Source: B1 sp964355075
GTDB lineage: Bacteria > Bacteroidota > Bacteroidia > UKL13-3
NCBI GenBank assembly: GCA_964355075.1
Contig: CAYHCF010000016.1
Coordinates: forward strand, 1-64,000
Direction: 5' to 3'
DNA length: 64,000 bases
Shown: in pieces, positions 27,732 through 36,838 of the stretch
Layout of the letters: the number at the start of each line of letters is the position of its first letter
Numbering within the stretch: the stretch's first letter is position 1
Program-made: the position numbers and the translations under genes
The notes under the pieces: model-generated
Databases searched by the model: none
Told to the model about the DNA's origin: nothing
The model's input: only the letters and a program-made list of their open reading frames with translations

Positions 27732-29729
27732 TTATTCAAACTCCATAATTCTGTATTCCTTGGCTACCCTTAATATTTCTGCCACACTCCATGCCTGAGC
27801 GATGCAGCCACGCGGGAGGTGAGGGGCATTTCCATCAAAAATTTCCGATACCGTTCCGATGCCGGCTTCATTTAAATGATAAGCAAAATCTTCAATAATT
27901 TTTTTAGCTTTTGCACGTCCTTTTTGCCGGCTGGCTTCGGTATGCATCAGGCAATCAATATAGGGTCCGAGGAGCCAGCTCCAAACTGTACCCTGATGGT
28001 AGGCTTTATCCCTTTGATGCGGGTTCCCCTCGTAAACACCAATGTAATTTGGATGATCTTCGGGCAATGTTCTTAATCCGACCGACGTAAATAATTTTTC
28101 GGTCACAATTTTCATTATCTGAGTGGCTTGTTCCTGTTCGATGAGTGGAAAAGGCAAACTGATAGCAAAGAGTTGGTTAGGTCGTAAGGTAGGATCAGGT
28201 TTACCCAATTCATCAATTACATCATACAAATATTTACCTTCATTATACCAAAAAATTTGATTAAAACTTGCTTTGGTTATTTCGGCTTTTGCCAATATTT
28301 CATTGGAAAGTTTTACGTTTTTATTCAGTCGTAAAAGTTCAGCATAGATGCAAAGCGCATTATACCACAAGGCTTGTATTTCAACTGGCTTGCCGGTTCG
28401 TGGGGTAACTACCCAATTTTCAACTTTGGCATCCATCCAGGTTAATTGCTGACCGGGTTCACCAGCTCTTAACAATCCATCTTCATCCACTTTGATATGA
28501 TATCGCGTGCCGGTAATATGCCAATCAATTATATCGGTAAGTACCGGCAGAATTTCTTTCAGGATAAATTTTTTGTCTTTGCTTGCTTTCACATAATGGT
28601 AAATGGCGATGAAAAACCATAGGGTTCCATCTACATTATTGTATTCTGTGGGTTCACCATAATCTTTAAACCGGTTCGGAATCATACCCATGCTGATACT
28701 CTTGGCAAAGGAGGAGATGAGTATTTTTGCGTCGTTATGTCTGCCGGTATATAAACATAAACCTGGCAAGGAAATCATCGTATCTCTGCCCCAATCCGTA
28801 AACCAATGATAACCGGCAATTACAGTAGCTCCGGGGGTATCTATGGGTTCCCTTTGCACATTATAAAGTATCCTTTTTACAATAAACTGATCGGCTGCCA
28901 GCGCTAATTGTTGAATGATGGGATGTTCAATAGATCCAATCAATTGGATTCTTCTGTTTTTTTCTTTTTCAAATAATTTCAAGCCATTTTTTTCGCCCGG
29001 TTCATCGGTGGAAAGGATTACGCAAAATGAATCTCCCTTTTTTAATTGAACAGTGAAATGACCATGATTCAGAAGGTCTTCTTCAAACTTCAGGCCTCTG
29101 CCTTTTTCGGCTTTGTAATGAAAGTGATAAAACCATTTAGGGTCGTGCCGGTAAGAAGCCTGCGGAACCCGGATATAAATTTTGGAGCAGTTTTCAAACG
29201 GTTGATTGCAAAAAACATCCTTTTCAAAATGTACATCCCACCAGAGTTTGTCTGTTTTTTTTTGCAACTCATGATAGGGTCGGGCGGCCACCAATGGAAA
29301 TAATTGCATGGTAAACTCAGATTCTGCATTCAGAATTTCGTACAAAATCAAGGTCGTGTTCTCTCCCTGTAACATACAAATGGTTTTTTTGAGTTGAATT
29401 CCTTCCACCTGATAAAACCATTCCGGAAAAAGTTCTTTGGTAAACGACTGGAGGTATTGGTTCCCATTTGGCCAGATTACATCACCATAATCATTCACTC
29501 CTAGTTCACATACCTTCCCGTCAGTAAGAATGATTTCATCTAATTTTGGAACTAAATTCACCCGGTCGGCGGGACCATTTGTTGCGGCCATCAAAAGGCT
29601 ATGGTAACAACGCGTATTGCAGCCAGCCAATGTTGAACCCGCCCATCCTCCAAGCCCGTTGGTTTCGAGCCATTCGTGTTTGATGGCTTCATCATATTGT
29701 TGCAATTGATAAGCGTCTTTTTGTAACAT
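27732..29729 (-). CDS. Glycogen debranching enzyme (amylo-alpha-1,6-glucosidase, GH133-like)
   Basis: About 665 residues; hydrolyses alpha-1,6 branch points in glycogen-like glucans. The N-terminal domain starts with the family pattern WLETNGLGGWAGSTLAGCNTRCYHSLL. The C-terminal (alpha/alpha)6 catalytic barrel shows AGYHWFTDWGRDTMISLPGL, NRFKDYGEPTEYNNVDGTLWF and GTVWSWLLGPYIDC, all typical. The natural start is the ATG at 29729 (MLQKDAYQLQQYDEAIKHEW); the frame opens at a TTG at 29747. No glycogen synthase or branching enzyme is in the window. Confidence 0.88.
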   Translation of the reverse strand: MLQKDAYQLQQYDEAIKHEWLETNGLGGWAGSTLAGCNTRCYHSLLMAATNGPADRVNLVPKLDEIILTDGKVCELGVNDYGDVIWPNGNQYLQSFTKELFPEWFYQVEGIQLKKTICMLQGENTTLILYEILNAESEFTMQLFPLVAARPYHELQKKTDKLWWDVHFEKDVFCNQPFENCSKIYIRVPQASYRHDPKWFYHFHYKAEKGRGLKFEEDLLNHGHFTVQLKKGDSFCVILSTDEPGEKNGLKLFEKEKNRRIQLIGSIEHPIIQQLALAADQFIVKRILYNVQREPIDTPGATVIAGYHWFTDWGRDTMISLPGLCLYTGRHNDAKILISSFAKSISMGMIPNRFKDYGEPTEYNNVDGTLWFFIAIYHYVKASKDKKFILKEILPVLTDIIDWHITGTRYHIKVDEDGLLRAGEPGQQLTWMDAKVENWVVTPRTGKPVEIQALWYNALCIYAELLRLNKNVKLSNEILAKAEITKASFNQIFWYNEGKYLYDVIDELGKPDPTLRPNQLFAISLPFPLIEQEQATQIMKIVTEKLFTSVGLRTLPEDHPNYIGVYEGNPHQRDKAYHQGTVWSWLLGPYIDCLMHTEASRQKGRAKAKKIIEDFAYHLNEAGIGTVSEIFDGNAPHLPRGCIAQAWSVAEILRVAKEYRIMEFE

Positions 29730-29968
29730 AAAACTTTTTAAGCGCAATTATTTTTTGACCGGATTTTGTCTTATGATGTCGATAACGAAACTAATTATTT
29801 CTCACAAAATAACCACATGTATTCAACTTTTTTTTATTAATTTAGTTTGATTGTGTTGACAGTGGGTAAAATTACAGGGCTACACATTATCAATTTGTTA
29901 TTGCATTATAATTTGTACCCTTTCTCGCAGATTAGGCTGATTTAAGCAGATTTACGGAGATTATAAAG

Positions 29969-30226
29969 TTAATCCGGTTTCCTTTTTGCAATAACAATCA
30001 GGTAGGTGAAAACAATTGCGCCCACTATAAAAAAAGGAATGTACAGGTACTTTTCCTTTAAGTAAAAATCGTAACTCAGGTAAGCCATCATGCCATAACA
30101 AAGTAACAATTTAATGCCCTTTTCGGTTTGATAATTTTTAAAAAACCGGGGTAAAACAAAATATACCATTAGCAGACTGAGGGCAATCATGCCTATGATA
30201 TAGACATAGTTTATGTTATTGTTCAT
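29969..30226 (-). CDS. Small membrane protein
   Basis: An 85-residue protein with three likely membrane helices (about 8-26, 40-55 and 61-79) and a short basic tail (AKRKPD). I do not recognise the family. Its start lies inside the end of the alkaline phosphatase gene (11-bp overlap), so the two are probably one transcript. Between it and the debranching enzyme (29730-29968) I see only AT-rich DNA and a short copy of the ctcgcagatt repeat. Confidence 0.55.
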   Translation of the reverse strand: MNNNINYVYIIGMIALSLLMVYFVLPRFFKNYQTEKGIKLLLCYGMMAYLSYDFYLKEKYLYIPFFIVGAIVFTYLIVIAKRKPD

Positions 30227-31289
30227 TGAGATTTAAGAGTTTTAAAATTTTATAATAAATGGCCGTATTCTCATAGATTCCTGAAAACATTTCGGAACCG
30301 GGTCCGTAAGCAAAAACCGGAACCATCACACCACTGTGGTTTGTGGTTGAATAGGTTGGTTTAAACATAAGTTTGTCTTCCTTGTTTTCAAGTAAACTCA
30401 GACCACCGGTTTCATGGTCGGCAGTAACAATTACCAGGGTGTTCCGGTCTTTTATGGCGGCATCCAATACCTGGTTAATAACCCTGTTAAAGTCAATTAA
30501 CTCCGATTTCATATACTCAAAATCATTACCATGTCCGCCCCAATCTATTTGTGAACCTTCCACCATAAGAAAATAATTCTTATAATATTTACCCAGATTT
30601 TGTTGTGCCAGCTGAGTTGCCTCTGCTAAGTATTCTCCACGGCCTTCTTTCATGGTTTTCATGCTATTTTCGGCGAGGGTATAAACTAACTTTTTTGCAT
30701 CTATGATTTTTATAAAAGTGTCGGTTTCAATGGTAAAGCCCAACTCATGTAATTCAGAAAATAAATTTCTTTTATCAGCGCGTTTATCAAAAAACTTTCT
30801 ACCACCCCCAATGGCATAATCACAATTCTTTCGCATTAAAGTCTCAGCAATTTCCTCCTCCGATTTTCTTGACGCAACATGGGCATAAAATGCAGCCGGA
30901 GTGGCATGGGTAATCGAGGAAGTTGCCACCACACCGGTTCCCCATTCTTTGTCTTTTAATTTTTCGAACAAACCTTCTTTTTCTTTGCCTGCACTGTCAA
31001 CTCCAATGGAGCCATTTTTGGTTTTTTTACCAATTGAAAATACGGTAGCACCGGCGCCACTGTCGGTCACATAATTATCGGCTGAGGAAGTTTTGCTGAA
31101 CCCAATGGTAGTAAATCTTGCAAATGCATTTTGACCGGAATAGTTATCTAAAGCTCCCGTGATTTGGGTAAGTCCCATGCCATCACCAATTAACAAAACA
31201 ATCCTTTTTGGCTTTTTTGGTTTTGCCAGGATGGGTTCAGTACCCAAAAAAATGCATAACAAAACAAGGGTAATAGCTTTTATATTCAT
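30216..31289 (-). CDS. Alkaline phosphatase (PhoA family)
   Basis: A secreted phosphomonoesterase of about 357 residues. From the ATG at 31289 a signal peptide is evident (MNIKAITLVLLCIFLG ... LAK). The metal-binding DGMGLTQ motif, nucleophile serine in YVTDSGAGAT, GSQIDWGGHGND and TADHETGG follow in the order expected for PhoA-type enzymes. It should act in the periplasm or outer layer to release phosphate. The frame opens upstream at a GTG (31304), which would spoil the signal peptide. It overlaps the small membrane protein gene by 11 bp. Confidence 0.9.
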   Translation of the reverse strand: MNIKAITLVLLCIFLGTEPILAKPKKPKRIVLLIGDGMGLTQITGALDNYSGQNAFARFTTIGFSKTSSADNYVTDSGAGATVFSIGKKTKNGSIGVDSAGKEKEGLFEKLKDKEWGTGVVATSSITHATPAAFYAHVASRKSEEEIAETLMRKNCDYAIGGGRKFFDKRADKRNLFSELHELGFTIETDTFIKIIDAKKLVYTLAENSMKTMKEGRGEYLAEATQLAQQNLGKYYKNYFLMVEGSQIDWGGHGNDFEYMKSELIDFNRVINQVLDAAIKDRNTLVIVTADHETGGLSLLENKEDKLMFKPTYSTTNHSGVMVPVFAYGPGSEMFSGIYENTAIYYKILKLLNLNEQ

Positions 31290-31343
31290 CCTGCAAAAAA
31301 ACACAAAAGTGGCATAGGAAATACTATAAGCAAAAAGTTTATC

Positions 31344-32447
31344 TTAAATTAACTCATAATATTTGCCAGGCAAGGGTCTTACAAAACCCATAAACTCCAA
31401 TTCTAATAATCTTAAGGCTAAAATGCCCGGATCTGAATTTAAATCATAAGCCATTTGGTCGATTCCGGCCTTTTGTTTTTGTTGCAGGTACAATAACAAT
31501 TGTGCATCCTCTTCAGACAATTCCGAAAACAGGTCAGGTGTTATTGGTTTTTGCCCTTTCTTCTGATCCCAGCGCATCAGGCTCAGCAAATCTTCGGCGC
31601 AGGTAATCAAAGAGGCTTTGTTTTCTTTTATCAGGTAATTGCACCCCTGCGAGTAGTAATCATTAATTCGGCCGGGAAGGGCCATGATGTCTTTGTTATA
31701 GGAATTGGCTATTTCGGCTGTAATGCGCGCTCCTCCTTTAATGGCAGTTTCAACAATCACCAATACATCACACATGCCTGCCACAATGCGGTTACGTTTT
31801 GGAAAATTTTCTCTGTCGGGATTGGTTTGACTTGGAAACTCGGTAATTAAACCTCCGTTCTCCAGCATTTTTTTTGCGATATTCTTATGTTGCGCCGGAT
31901 AAATTCTGTCTAAGCCATGCGCTAAAACACCAACTGTCTGAAGCTTTTCGTCAATGGCCGATTTGTGGGCAATCACATCAATTCCGTATGCCAAACCACT
32001 TAAAATCATGCAATCGTATTCTTTTAAATCGTGAACCAGATTTTGGGTAAAGGCCTTACCATATTCGCTCGATTTTCGGGTTCCCACAATACCCACAATC
32101 TTTGCCGGATTCAAATTAACATTGCCCAGGGCAAATAACAGGGTAGGAGCATCCGGAATTTCCCTGAGCCGGGCAGGGTAATCTTTATCTAAGTAAAACA
32201 GTGTTTTTATCTGATGTTTTCTAATAAATTCCAGCTCATTTTCGGCTTGTGTAAAATCTCTAAAAGAGGCAACATTCGTGGCTAATAAACTTCCAATTCC
32301 GGGAACTTTCTCCAGTTTGGTTCTGCTTTGTTTGAAAATTTGCTCAGGTGATCCGCAATAACTTATCAAATTTTTGATCAATACATCTCCTATACCCGGA
32401 ATGAGTTTTAATGCTATTTGATAAATAATGGTCTGATCCGACATCAT
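31344..32447 (-). CDS. dprA: DNA-processing protein DprA
   Basis: A 367-residue DprA/Smf protein that loads RecA on incoming single-stranded DNA in natural transformation. N-terminal helix-hairpin-helix region (LIPGIGDVLIKNLI ... KVPGIGSLLATNV), Rossmann-like core with VGIVGTRKSSEYG, SGLAYGIDVIAHKSA, GVLAHGLDRIYPAQH and ENFPKRNRIVAG, then a C-terminal winged-helix domain (about 300-367). The start could be 32447 or the next codon (ATGATG). Confidence 0.93.
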   Translation of the reverse strand: MMSDQTIIYQIALKLIPGIGDVLIKNLISYCGSPEQIFKQSRTKLEKVPGIGSLLATNVASFRDFTQAENELEFIRKHQIKTLFYLDKDYPARLREIPDAPTLLFALGNVNLNPAKIVGIVGTRKSSEYGKAFTQNLVHDLKEYDCMILSGLAYGIDVIAHKSAIDEKLQTVGVLAHGLDRIYPAQHKNIAKKMLENGGLITEFPSQTNPDRENFPKRNRIVAGMCDVLVIVETAIKGGARITAEIANSYNKDIMALPGRINDYYSQGCNYLIKENKASLITCAEDLLSLMRWDQKKGQKPITPDLFSELSEEDAQLLLYLQQKQKAGIDQMAYDLNSDPGILALRLLELEFMGFVRPLPGKYYELI

Positions 32448-32454
32448 TAGGTGT

Positions 32455-32545
32455 TTAGGCTGTAGGTTATTAGACTGTTAGGCTGTAGGTGGTTAGGTTA
32501 TAGGTTGTTAGACTGTTAGGCTATAGGTGTTTAGGTTGATAGGGT
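32455..32545. repeat. Low-complexity ttaggctgtaggt repeat
   Basis: Degenerate direct repeats of words such as ttagactgttaggctgtagg; the word ttagactgttaggct recurs with a period of about 38 bp (near 32470 and 32508). It fills the space between two same-strand genes and has no coding content. Confidence 0.6.
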
Positions 32546-32551
32546 TAGATT

Positions 32552-33409
32552 TTAGGAAATTAAGCAATTCAGGGCATATTGAATGGTTTTTTCGACTGCC
32601 AGGTGAGGGTCTTTGCTAAAGGTATGGTTAATTCGGTTAGCAACTAAGGCATTGATCGCTATTCCTTTGAAGCCGAATAATTTACTTAAGCCCAGAATGG
32701 CGGCAGTTTCCATTTCAAAATTAGTTACCCGGTGTCCGTTAATATTTATTTTGGCTAATTTCCCAACTAAATTGGGTTCAAGAATAGCCTTACGCAATTG
32801 TCGTCCCTGCGGACCAAAAAAACCACTGCAGGTTGCGGTAATACCTCTTAAACTTTGATGGTCGAATTTATTCAATAATTCCTCAGAAGAATTAAAAAGG
32901 TAGGGTTTAACAAAATCCAGACCCAAATCGGCAGATAAAAATTCAACATGGGCATCGTGTTCAAGCTTATAATACCAAAGCAGATTATCCAAACCCAGCC
33001 CATGTGTGGAAACCAACATGCTATCCACTTCAATATCGGGTTGCAAGGCGCCGCTGGTTCCAATTCTGACTAATTTTAAATCCCGATTATGAGATTTAAT
33101 TTGCCGGGTTTCCAAATCAATGTTCACCAAAATATCTAATTCGTTCAAAACAATATCAATATTATCGGTTCCGATTCCGGTAGAAATAACAGAAATTGGG
33201 GTCGAACCAATGGCTCCGGTATGCGTTACAAATTCGCGTTTTTGTTTCTTCAGATCAATCCGGTCGAAGTGCTTTGATACTTGTGGAACACGCTCAGGAT
33301 CACCTACTAATATTATCAAATCAGCTATTTCATCTGGGAAAAGATTCAGGTGATAAACGGAATTATCCGGGTTCAAAACCAGCTCACTGGGTAAAATTAT
33401 TTCGTTCAT
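32552..33409 (-). CDS. Nucleoside phosphorylase (uridine phosphorylase-like)
   Basis: A 285-residue enzyme of the NP-I family, splitting a nucleoside with phosphate to base and ribose 1-phosphate. The phosphate-binding ILVGDPERV near the N-terminus, ISVISTGIGTDNIDIV, RIGTSGALQ and the ribose-binding NFEMETAAILGLSKL are clear. Uridine is the likeliest substrate from the overall pattern, but the sequence does not settle purine versus pyrimidine. It lies upstream of dprA on the same strand, separated by the low-complexity repeat. Confidence 0.85.
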   Translation of the reverse strand: MNEIILPSELVLNPDNSVYHLNLFPDEIADLIILVGDPERVPQVSKHFDRIDLKKQKREFVTHTGAIGSTPISVISTGIGTDNIDIVLNELDILVNIDLETRQIKSHNRDLKLVRIGTSGALQPDIEVDSMLVSTHGLGLDNLLWYYKLEHDAHVEFLSADLGLDFVKPYLFNSSEELLNKFDHQSLRGITATCSGFFGPQGRQLRKAILEPNLVGKLAKININGHRVTNFEMETAAILGLSKLFGFKGIAINALVANRINHTFSKDPHLAVEKTIQYALNCLIS

Positions 33410-33444
33410 ATCAATAAATTAAATTCACAGCTAATTAAAACAAT

Positions 33445-33452
33445 TACCTTTG
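33445..33452 (+). promoter_or_regulatory. -7 box TACCTTTG of the universal stress protein gene
   Basis: A perfect TAnnTTTG, 34 nt before the ATG at 33487, leaving room for a normal short leader. Confidence 0.5.
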
Positions 33453-33486
33453 CAAAAAAATAATTTAACCTAAAAAATTAACAGAT

Positions 33487-34362
33487 ATGAAAAAAAATAG
33501 CATGTTGGTTCCAATTGATTTCTCCGAAATTTCTTTAAATGCATTAAGTCACGCAGCCCAAATTGCGAATCATTTTGACAATGATTTGGTTTTACTGAGT
33601 ATTTTAGAAGATGATTTTTTAGGAGCCATTTTCAGTTTTGCCAAAAATGATGTCAAGGAAAGTTTGGCTAAAGAAGCTTTATTATCACGATTACAAGGAA
33701 TTGCGGCAGATATCAAGAAAAAATACGGTATTGATTGTAAGATTGATGTGAGGAGTGGTAAAGTTTACAAAACCATTATTGAAGCGGCATCCGACCATTT
33801 ATGTGACTGCATCATTATGGGAACACATGGTGCCAGCGGTATTGAACGGGTAATTGGAAGCACTGCAAGCAAAACCATCAGTTATAGTCTTACCCCTGTT
33901 ATTGTAGTAAAGACCAATAAAAACCCGAATGACTATAAGAACATTGTTTTCCCTTTAGATTTATCTACCGAATCCAAGCAAAAAATGAAATGGGCGATCC
34001 ATTTAGGGAAAGCGTATCATTCCACTATTCACGTACTAACATTTAGCGTTAGCGATGAGTTTTTGAATAATAAATTGATGGCAAATCTGAAACAAATTCA
34101 ACGCATGTTTGATGAAAATGGCATTGAACATGATGAAACCATTTTGGAGGACGATTCTGATTTTGCTCGCCAAACCCTTGAGTTTGCAGAAGAAAAAACG
34201 GCTGATTTGATTATGATCATGACCCAGCAGGAAAGTGACAAATCCATCCGGGAATATATTATTGAAACCTACGCACAACAAATTGTAAACGACTCGGGAA
34301 ATGTTCCCATATTTTGCGTAAACCCCAATAACGAATTGTTTATATCTGAATTAAGATATTAG
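33487..34362 (+). CDS. Tandem-domain universal stress protein
   Basis: A 291-residue cytoplasmic protein made of two UspA-like domains (about 1-145 and 150-280). The first keeps the nucleotide-binding pattern IIMGTHGASGIERVIGS (about 109-125). The second has the fold (NIVFPLDLSTESK ...) but lacks the glycine-rich loop, so only one site may bind ATP. A second protein of this type is at 46634. Preceded by a good -7 box. Confidence 0.85.
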   Translation: MKKNSMLVPIDFSEISLNALSHAAQIANHFDNDLVLLSILEDDFLGAIFSFAKNDVKESLAKEALLSRLQGIAADIKKKYGIDCKIDVRSGKVYKTIIEAASDHLCDCIIMGTHGASGIERVIGSTASKTISYSLTPVIVVKTNKNPNDYKNIVFPLDLSTESKQKMKWAIHLGKAYHSTIHVLTFSVSDEFLNNKLMANLKQIQRMFDENGIEHDETILEDDSDFARQTLEFAEEKTADLIMIMTQQESDKSIREYIIETYAQQIVNDSGNVPIFCVNPNNELFISELRY

Positions 34363-34449
34363 AAAGTAATCAGGGTTTCACATAAATTTTACCGGAATAA
34401 ATATGTCGTAAAATATTAAGACCTAATCCTCGAAAACTTATTTAACTTT

Positions 34450-34483
34450 GGATTGAATTTAATGGGTCAGGTTTAATTTCTGG
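34450..34483 (+). repeat. Left copy of an imperfect inverted repeat flanking the transposase remnant zone
   Basis: ggattgaatttaatgggtca followed by ggtttaatttctgggga is similar to the reverse complement of 35108-35143 (ggattaaattgggtcacg followed by tttataagttgggga). The two lie about 690 bp apart in opposite orientation, like degraded ends of a mobile element. Confidence 0.4.
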
Positions 34484-34610
34484 GGATTAAGTTGTCTTAA
34501 GCAAATAATTTTTCAAGACTAAGTAGAAAAAGTTTGAAGTCTGTTAATATAGTTCGATCCCAATGTGGTCGCATGAACTGCACTAGAAAGCCCAGCTCCA
34601 AAGGATTTGA

Positions 34611-34710
34611 ATAATCCAGATACAATCCTGAAGGGATTGAACAATAATAGCACCGGATGAAATCCGGTGGTAACAAACACCTCCCACGAAACCGCAACTC
34701 CGAAGGAGTT
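34611..34710. repeat. Cluster of short palindromes (REP-like), left of transposase remnant
   Basis: Three short hairpins in a row: atcctgaagggat (34625-34637), caccggatgaaatccggtg (34651-34669) and aactccgaaggagtt (34696-34710). Sequences like these occur as dispersed repeats in Bacteroidota. The surrounding 34363-34610 has no gene I can support. Confidence 0.6.
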
Positions 34711-34719
34711 GAATTAACC

Positions 34720-34890
34720 ATCAGGCAGGAGGGTTATGCCGCATTAACATATTCTGTTAAAGATAAAAACAAATTGATTGATTATGTTAAAAATCAAGAA
34801 GCACATCACAGAAAGATTTGTTTTAAAGAGTAATTAACAGAGTTATTAGAAGAGAATTTTATTGAATTTGATGAAAACATCTATTATGAA
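34720..34890 (+). pseudogene. REP-associated tyrosine (IS200-like Y1) transposase remnant
   Basis: The plus-strand frame through 34726 reads RQEGYAALTYSVKDKNKLID, then YVKNQEAHHRKICFKE, an in-frame TAA at 34831, and LTELLEENFIEFDENIYYE. This is the conserved C-terminal region of Y1_Tnp transposases (WQEGYGAFSYS ... YI.NQ..HH....F..E....L......DE.Y). The catalytic HUH motif and the tyrosine region upstream are missing, so it is a dead 3' fragment. Short palindromes lie on both sides, the usual setting of REP-associated transposases. Confidence 0.75.
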
Positions 34891-34895
34891 CATAC

Positions 34896-34993
34896 AACCC
34901 CTCCGGGGTTGCTGATTCATGGGTGGCACCTATGACCCCGCCTCGTCTTTAAGGACGAGACGGGGCTATTATTATTGAAGCCCTTCAGGCTTC
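34896..34993. repeat. Cluster of short palindromes (REP-like), right of transposase remnant
   Basis: Hairpins at 34896-34910 (aacccctccggggtt), 34936-34965 (a 30-bp hairpin with arms ctcgtc/gacgag flanked by ccccg and cgggg) and 34977-34993 (gaagcccttcaggcttc). A diverged direct repeat of ggggctattattattgaagc follows at about 35038. Confidence 0.65.
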
Positions 34994-35107
34994 CAATGCG
35001 AAAGTTTGATTGATTTCGTGGACCAAAAATGCATTTGGGGCTATTATTGTTGTAGCCCTCCAGACTTCCCTTGCGAAAGTTTGATTGTTTTCAGAACTTT
35101 TTTTGTC

Positions 35108-35143
35108 TACTCCCCAACTTATAAACGTGACCCAATTTAATCC
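35108..35143 (-). repeat. Right copy of an imperfect inverted repeat flanking the transposase remnant zone
   Basis: The reverse-complement partner of 34450-34483. It overlaps the last codons and stop of the minus-strand gene that ends at 35137, so an element end may have supplied that terminus. Confidence 0.4.
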
Positions 35144-36651
35144 TTAATTATCTTCATTATAAGGGACTCGCCAGAATCATTCGTAAGCCTTAAAAGGTAA
35201 AGGCCTGTTGGATAATTGCTCATATCAAATTGAGGATTATTATTAAAACTACTTTCAAGCAGTAATTTCCCCTCTAAACTAAAAAGTTTCAGGTTAATGT
35301 TCTGGATTTTGTTATTTGAAATATTTAAAATGTGATGGGTCGGATTGGGATAAACCATTAAGTCTTTTGAAAACCCTACTGTGTTTAAACCAACTGGAAA
35401 TAAAGGGCCATTAGACAGCAATTTACCATTACTGTCTAATTTACATACTAAGCTCCCGATTGTTTCCATAGCTGAGTCACTTTCCAGTTCATAAAGTACA
35501 TAAAAATTGTTGTCAAAATCCTCAATAAATGCTTGAATATAGATGGAAAATTGTTGGTCGTCTAAAGTTATGATTGGAAATTCTTTTTTAAGGTACATTT
35601 CACCATCAAGCTCAATTATTCTCATGCCTTTTGCCTGATTATAATATCCCAATGCAAAAAATCCATTGTCTTTCCGTTTCTTAACTAAACCTGAAAAGTA
35701 AAAATTGAAAATTTCATCTTTAATTAATGTATCCCTGTAAATCCATGCTTTACGATGACTAATTACCTTTCCAAACTCATTAAAGAACACCCATCTGCAA
35801 GGGAAATCAATGGTTGTACTGTTGTTGTATAGCAATGCACAATAGGTACTATCGTTAATTTGTGTGCCCGCTAAATATGAGATATATGGAAGCCGGTAAC
35901 GCTTGAAAACGATATCGTACTGCAAACCTAATGAGTCTAGTTCACTGTTCATCTCAAGCATCTTACCACTGGTATCAAATAAAGCGGTTATCACCTGGTC
36001 TTCACTTACAGCACCATTTCCAAAACTATCCCGTTGGGACAAGCCGATTACCAATATTTGCTTATTACGGGTAGGAAATACATAATCGAAAAAAGTAGTT
36101 TTAAAACCATCACGATTTATTCTAAAATACTTTTCCCATATTTTATTTCCTTCCATACCATATCGCGCTAGAAAACCAGATAAGCCAAAATCTGAAGTTG
36201 GAGGCCTATAATATCCAGCAAATAATAAGTCGCTATCTAATTCAGTTAAGTGATTAGAATGATTTGATGTATCTCCAAGTATAATTGGACCTGTAATTCT
36301 ACCAACTTTGGAAAAAACAGTAAACTGAGTATTATAGGAATTCTTGAAATCCTGTGCTACGCTATATCCAACTAAATAATTATTAATTACAGCCAAATGA
36401 CCATCAATCGATACATTCAGAAATTGAGCTTGCTTACCGAATTTTAAATCTTTACTTACTTTAACAATACGGTTTGAAAAACCTTCGCTTAAAATGTTAT
36501 TGCCTATGCCAAAATATACGGTGTCATTATAATATTGTATCGAATTCCACCAACTCGTGTTTTTCAATGGAAACACAAATGGTGAAAAACCTTGTGCCTT
36601 TACGTTAATGAAAAAGGCAAGCCCGACAAAAATCATTAATACATTCTTCAT
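35137..36651 (-). CDS. Secreted protein of unknown function with T9SS type A sorting domain
   Basis: A 504-residue exported protein: signal peptide (MKNVLMIFVGLAFFINVKAQ), a long beta-rich middle without enzyme motifs I recognise (short repeated strands with D-N/D-G turns, possibly a beta-propeller), and a C-terminal sorting domain from about residue 430 (MVYPNPTHHILNISNN ... NYPTGLYLLRLTND ... IMKIIKD). It should be moved across the outer membrane by T9SS. The 3' end overlaps an inverted repeat copy, and remnants of two similar secreted proteins lie just upstream. Confidence 0.75.
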   Translation of the reverse strand: MKNVLMIFVGLAFFINVKAQGFSPFVFPLKNTSWWNSIQYYNDTVYFGIGNNILSEGFSNRIVKVSKDLKFGKQAQFLNVSIDGHLAVINNYLVGYSVAQDFKNSYNTQFTVFSKVGRITGPIILGDTSNHSNHLTELDSDLLFAGYYRPPTSDFGLSGFLARYGMEGNKIWEKYFRINRDGFKTTFFDYVFPTRNKQILVIGLSQRDSFGNGAVSEDQVITALFDTSGKMLEMNSELDSLGLQYDIVFKRYRLPYISYLAGTQINDSTYCALLYNNSTTIDFPCRWVFFNEFGKVISHRKAWIYRDTLIKDEIFNFYFSGLVKKRKDNGFFALGYYNQAKGMRIIELDGEMYLKKEFPIITLDDQQFSIYIQAFIEDFDNNFYVLYELESDSAMETIGSLVCKLDSNGKLLSNGPLFPVGLNTVGFSKDLMVYPNPTHHILNISNNKIQNINLKLFSLEGKLLLESSFNNNPQFDMSNYPTGLYLLRLTNDSGESLIMKIIKD

Positions 36652-36654
36652 TAA

Positions 36655-36837
36655 TTACTTTTGAATGATAAATTTATGGTTGGTGAAGTTATTTTTAACT
36701 ATAAGACAGTATATCCCACTGCTAAGGTTGCTTAAATCCAAACCTAAATTTGCATCATGCCTCTTTAATTCAAAAGCCACTTCCAACCAGCCTACTGAAC
36801 AAATACCTATATTGGTGCGAATGCAACTCATTATCAT
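36655..36837 (-). pseudogene. T9SS sorting-domain fragment
   Basis: The minus-strand frame gives WLEVAFELKRHDANLGLDLS followed by NLSSGIYCLIVKNN and HKFIIQK with a stop: the second half of a type A sorting domain. The YPNP start of the domain and any cargo are missing. The first residues (MIMSCIRTNIGICSVG) look unrelated, so this is a tail left by deletion or rearrangement, lying 4 bp upstream of the intact T9SS gene. Confidence 0.65.
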
Positions 36838-36838
36838 T

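Noticed and set aside
34375..34400. Minus-strand similarity to the end of the LruC fragment (GKIYVKP then stop)
   Set aside because: Only about seven residues match; too short to separate from chance.
34497..34721. 74-codon minus-strand ORF
   Set aside because: It is read through the short palindromic repeats, a typical spurious ORF of such elements.
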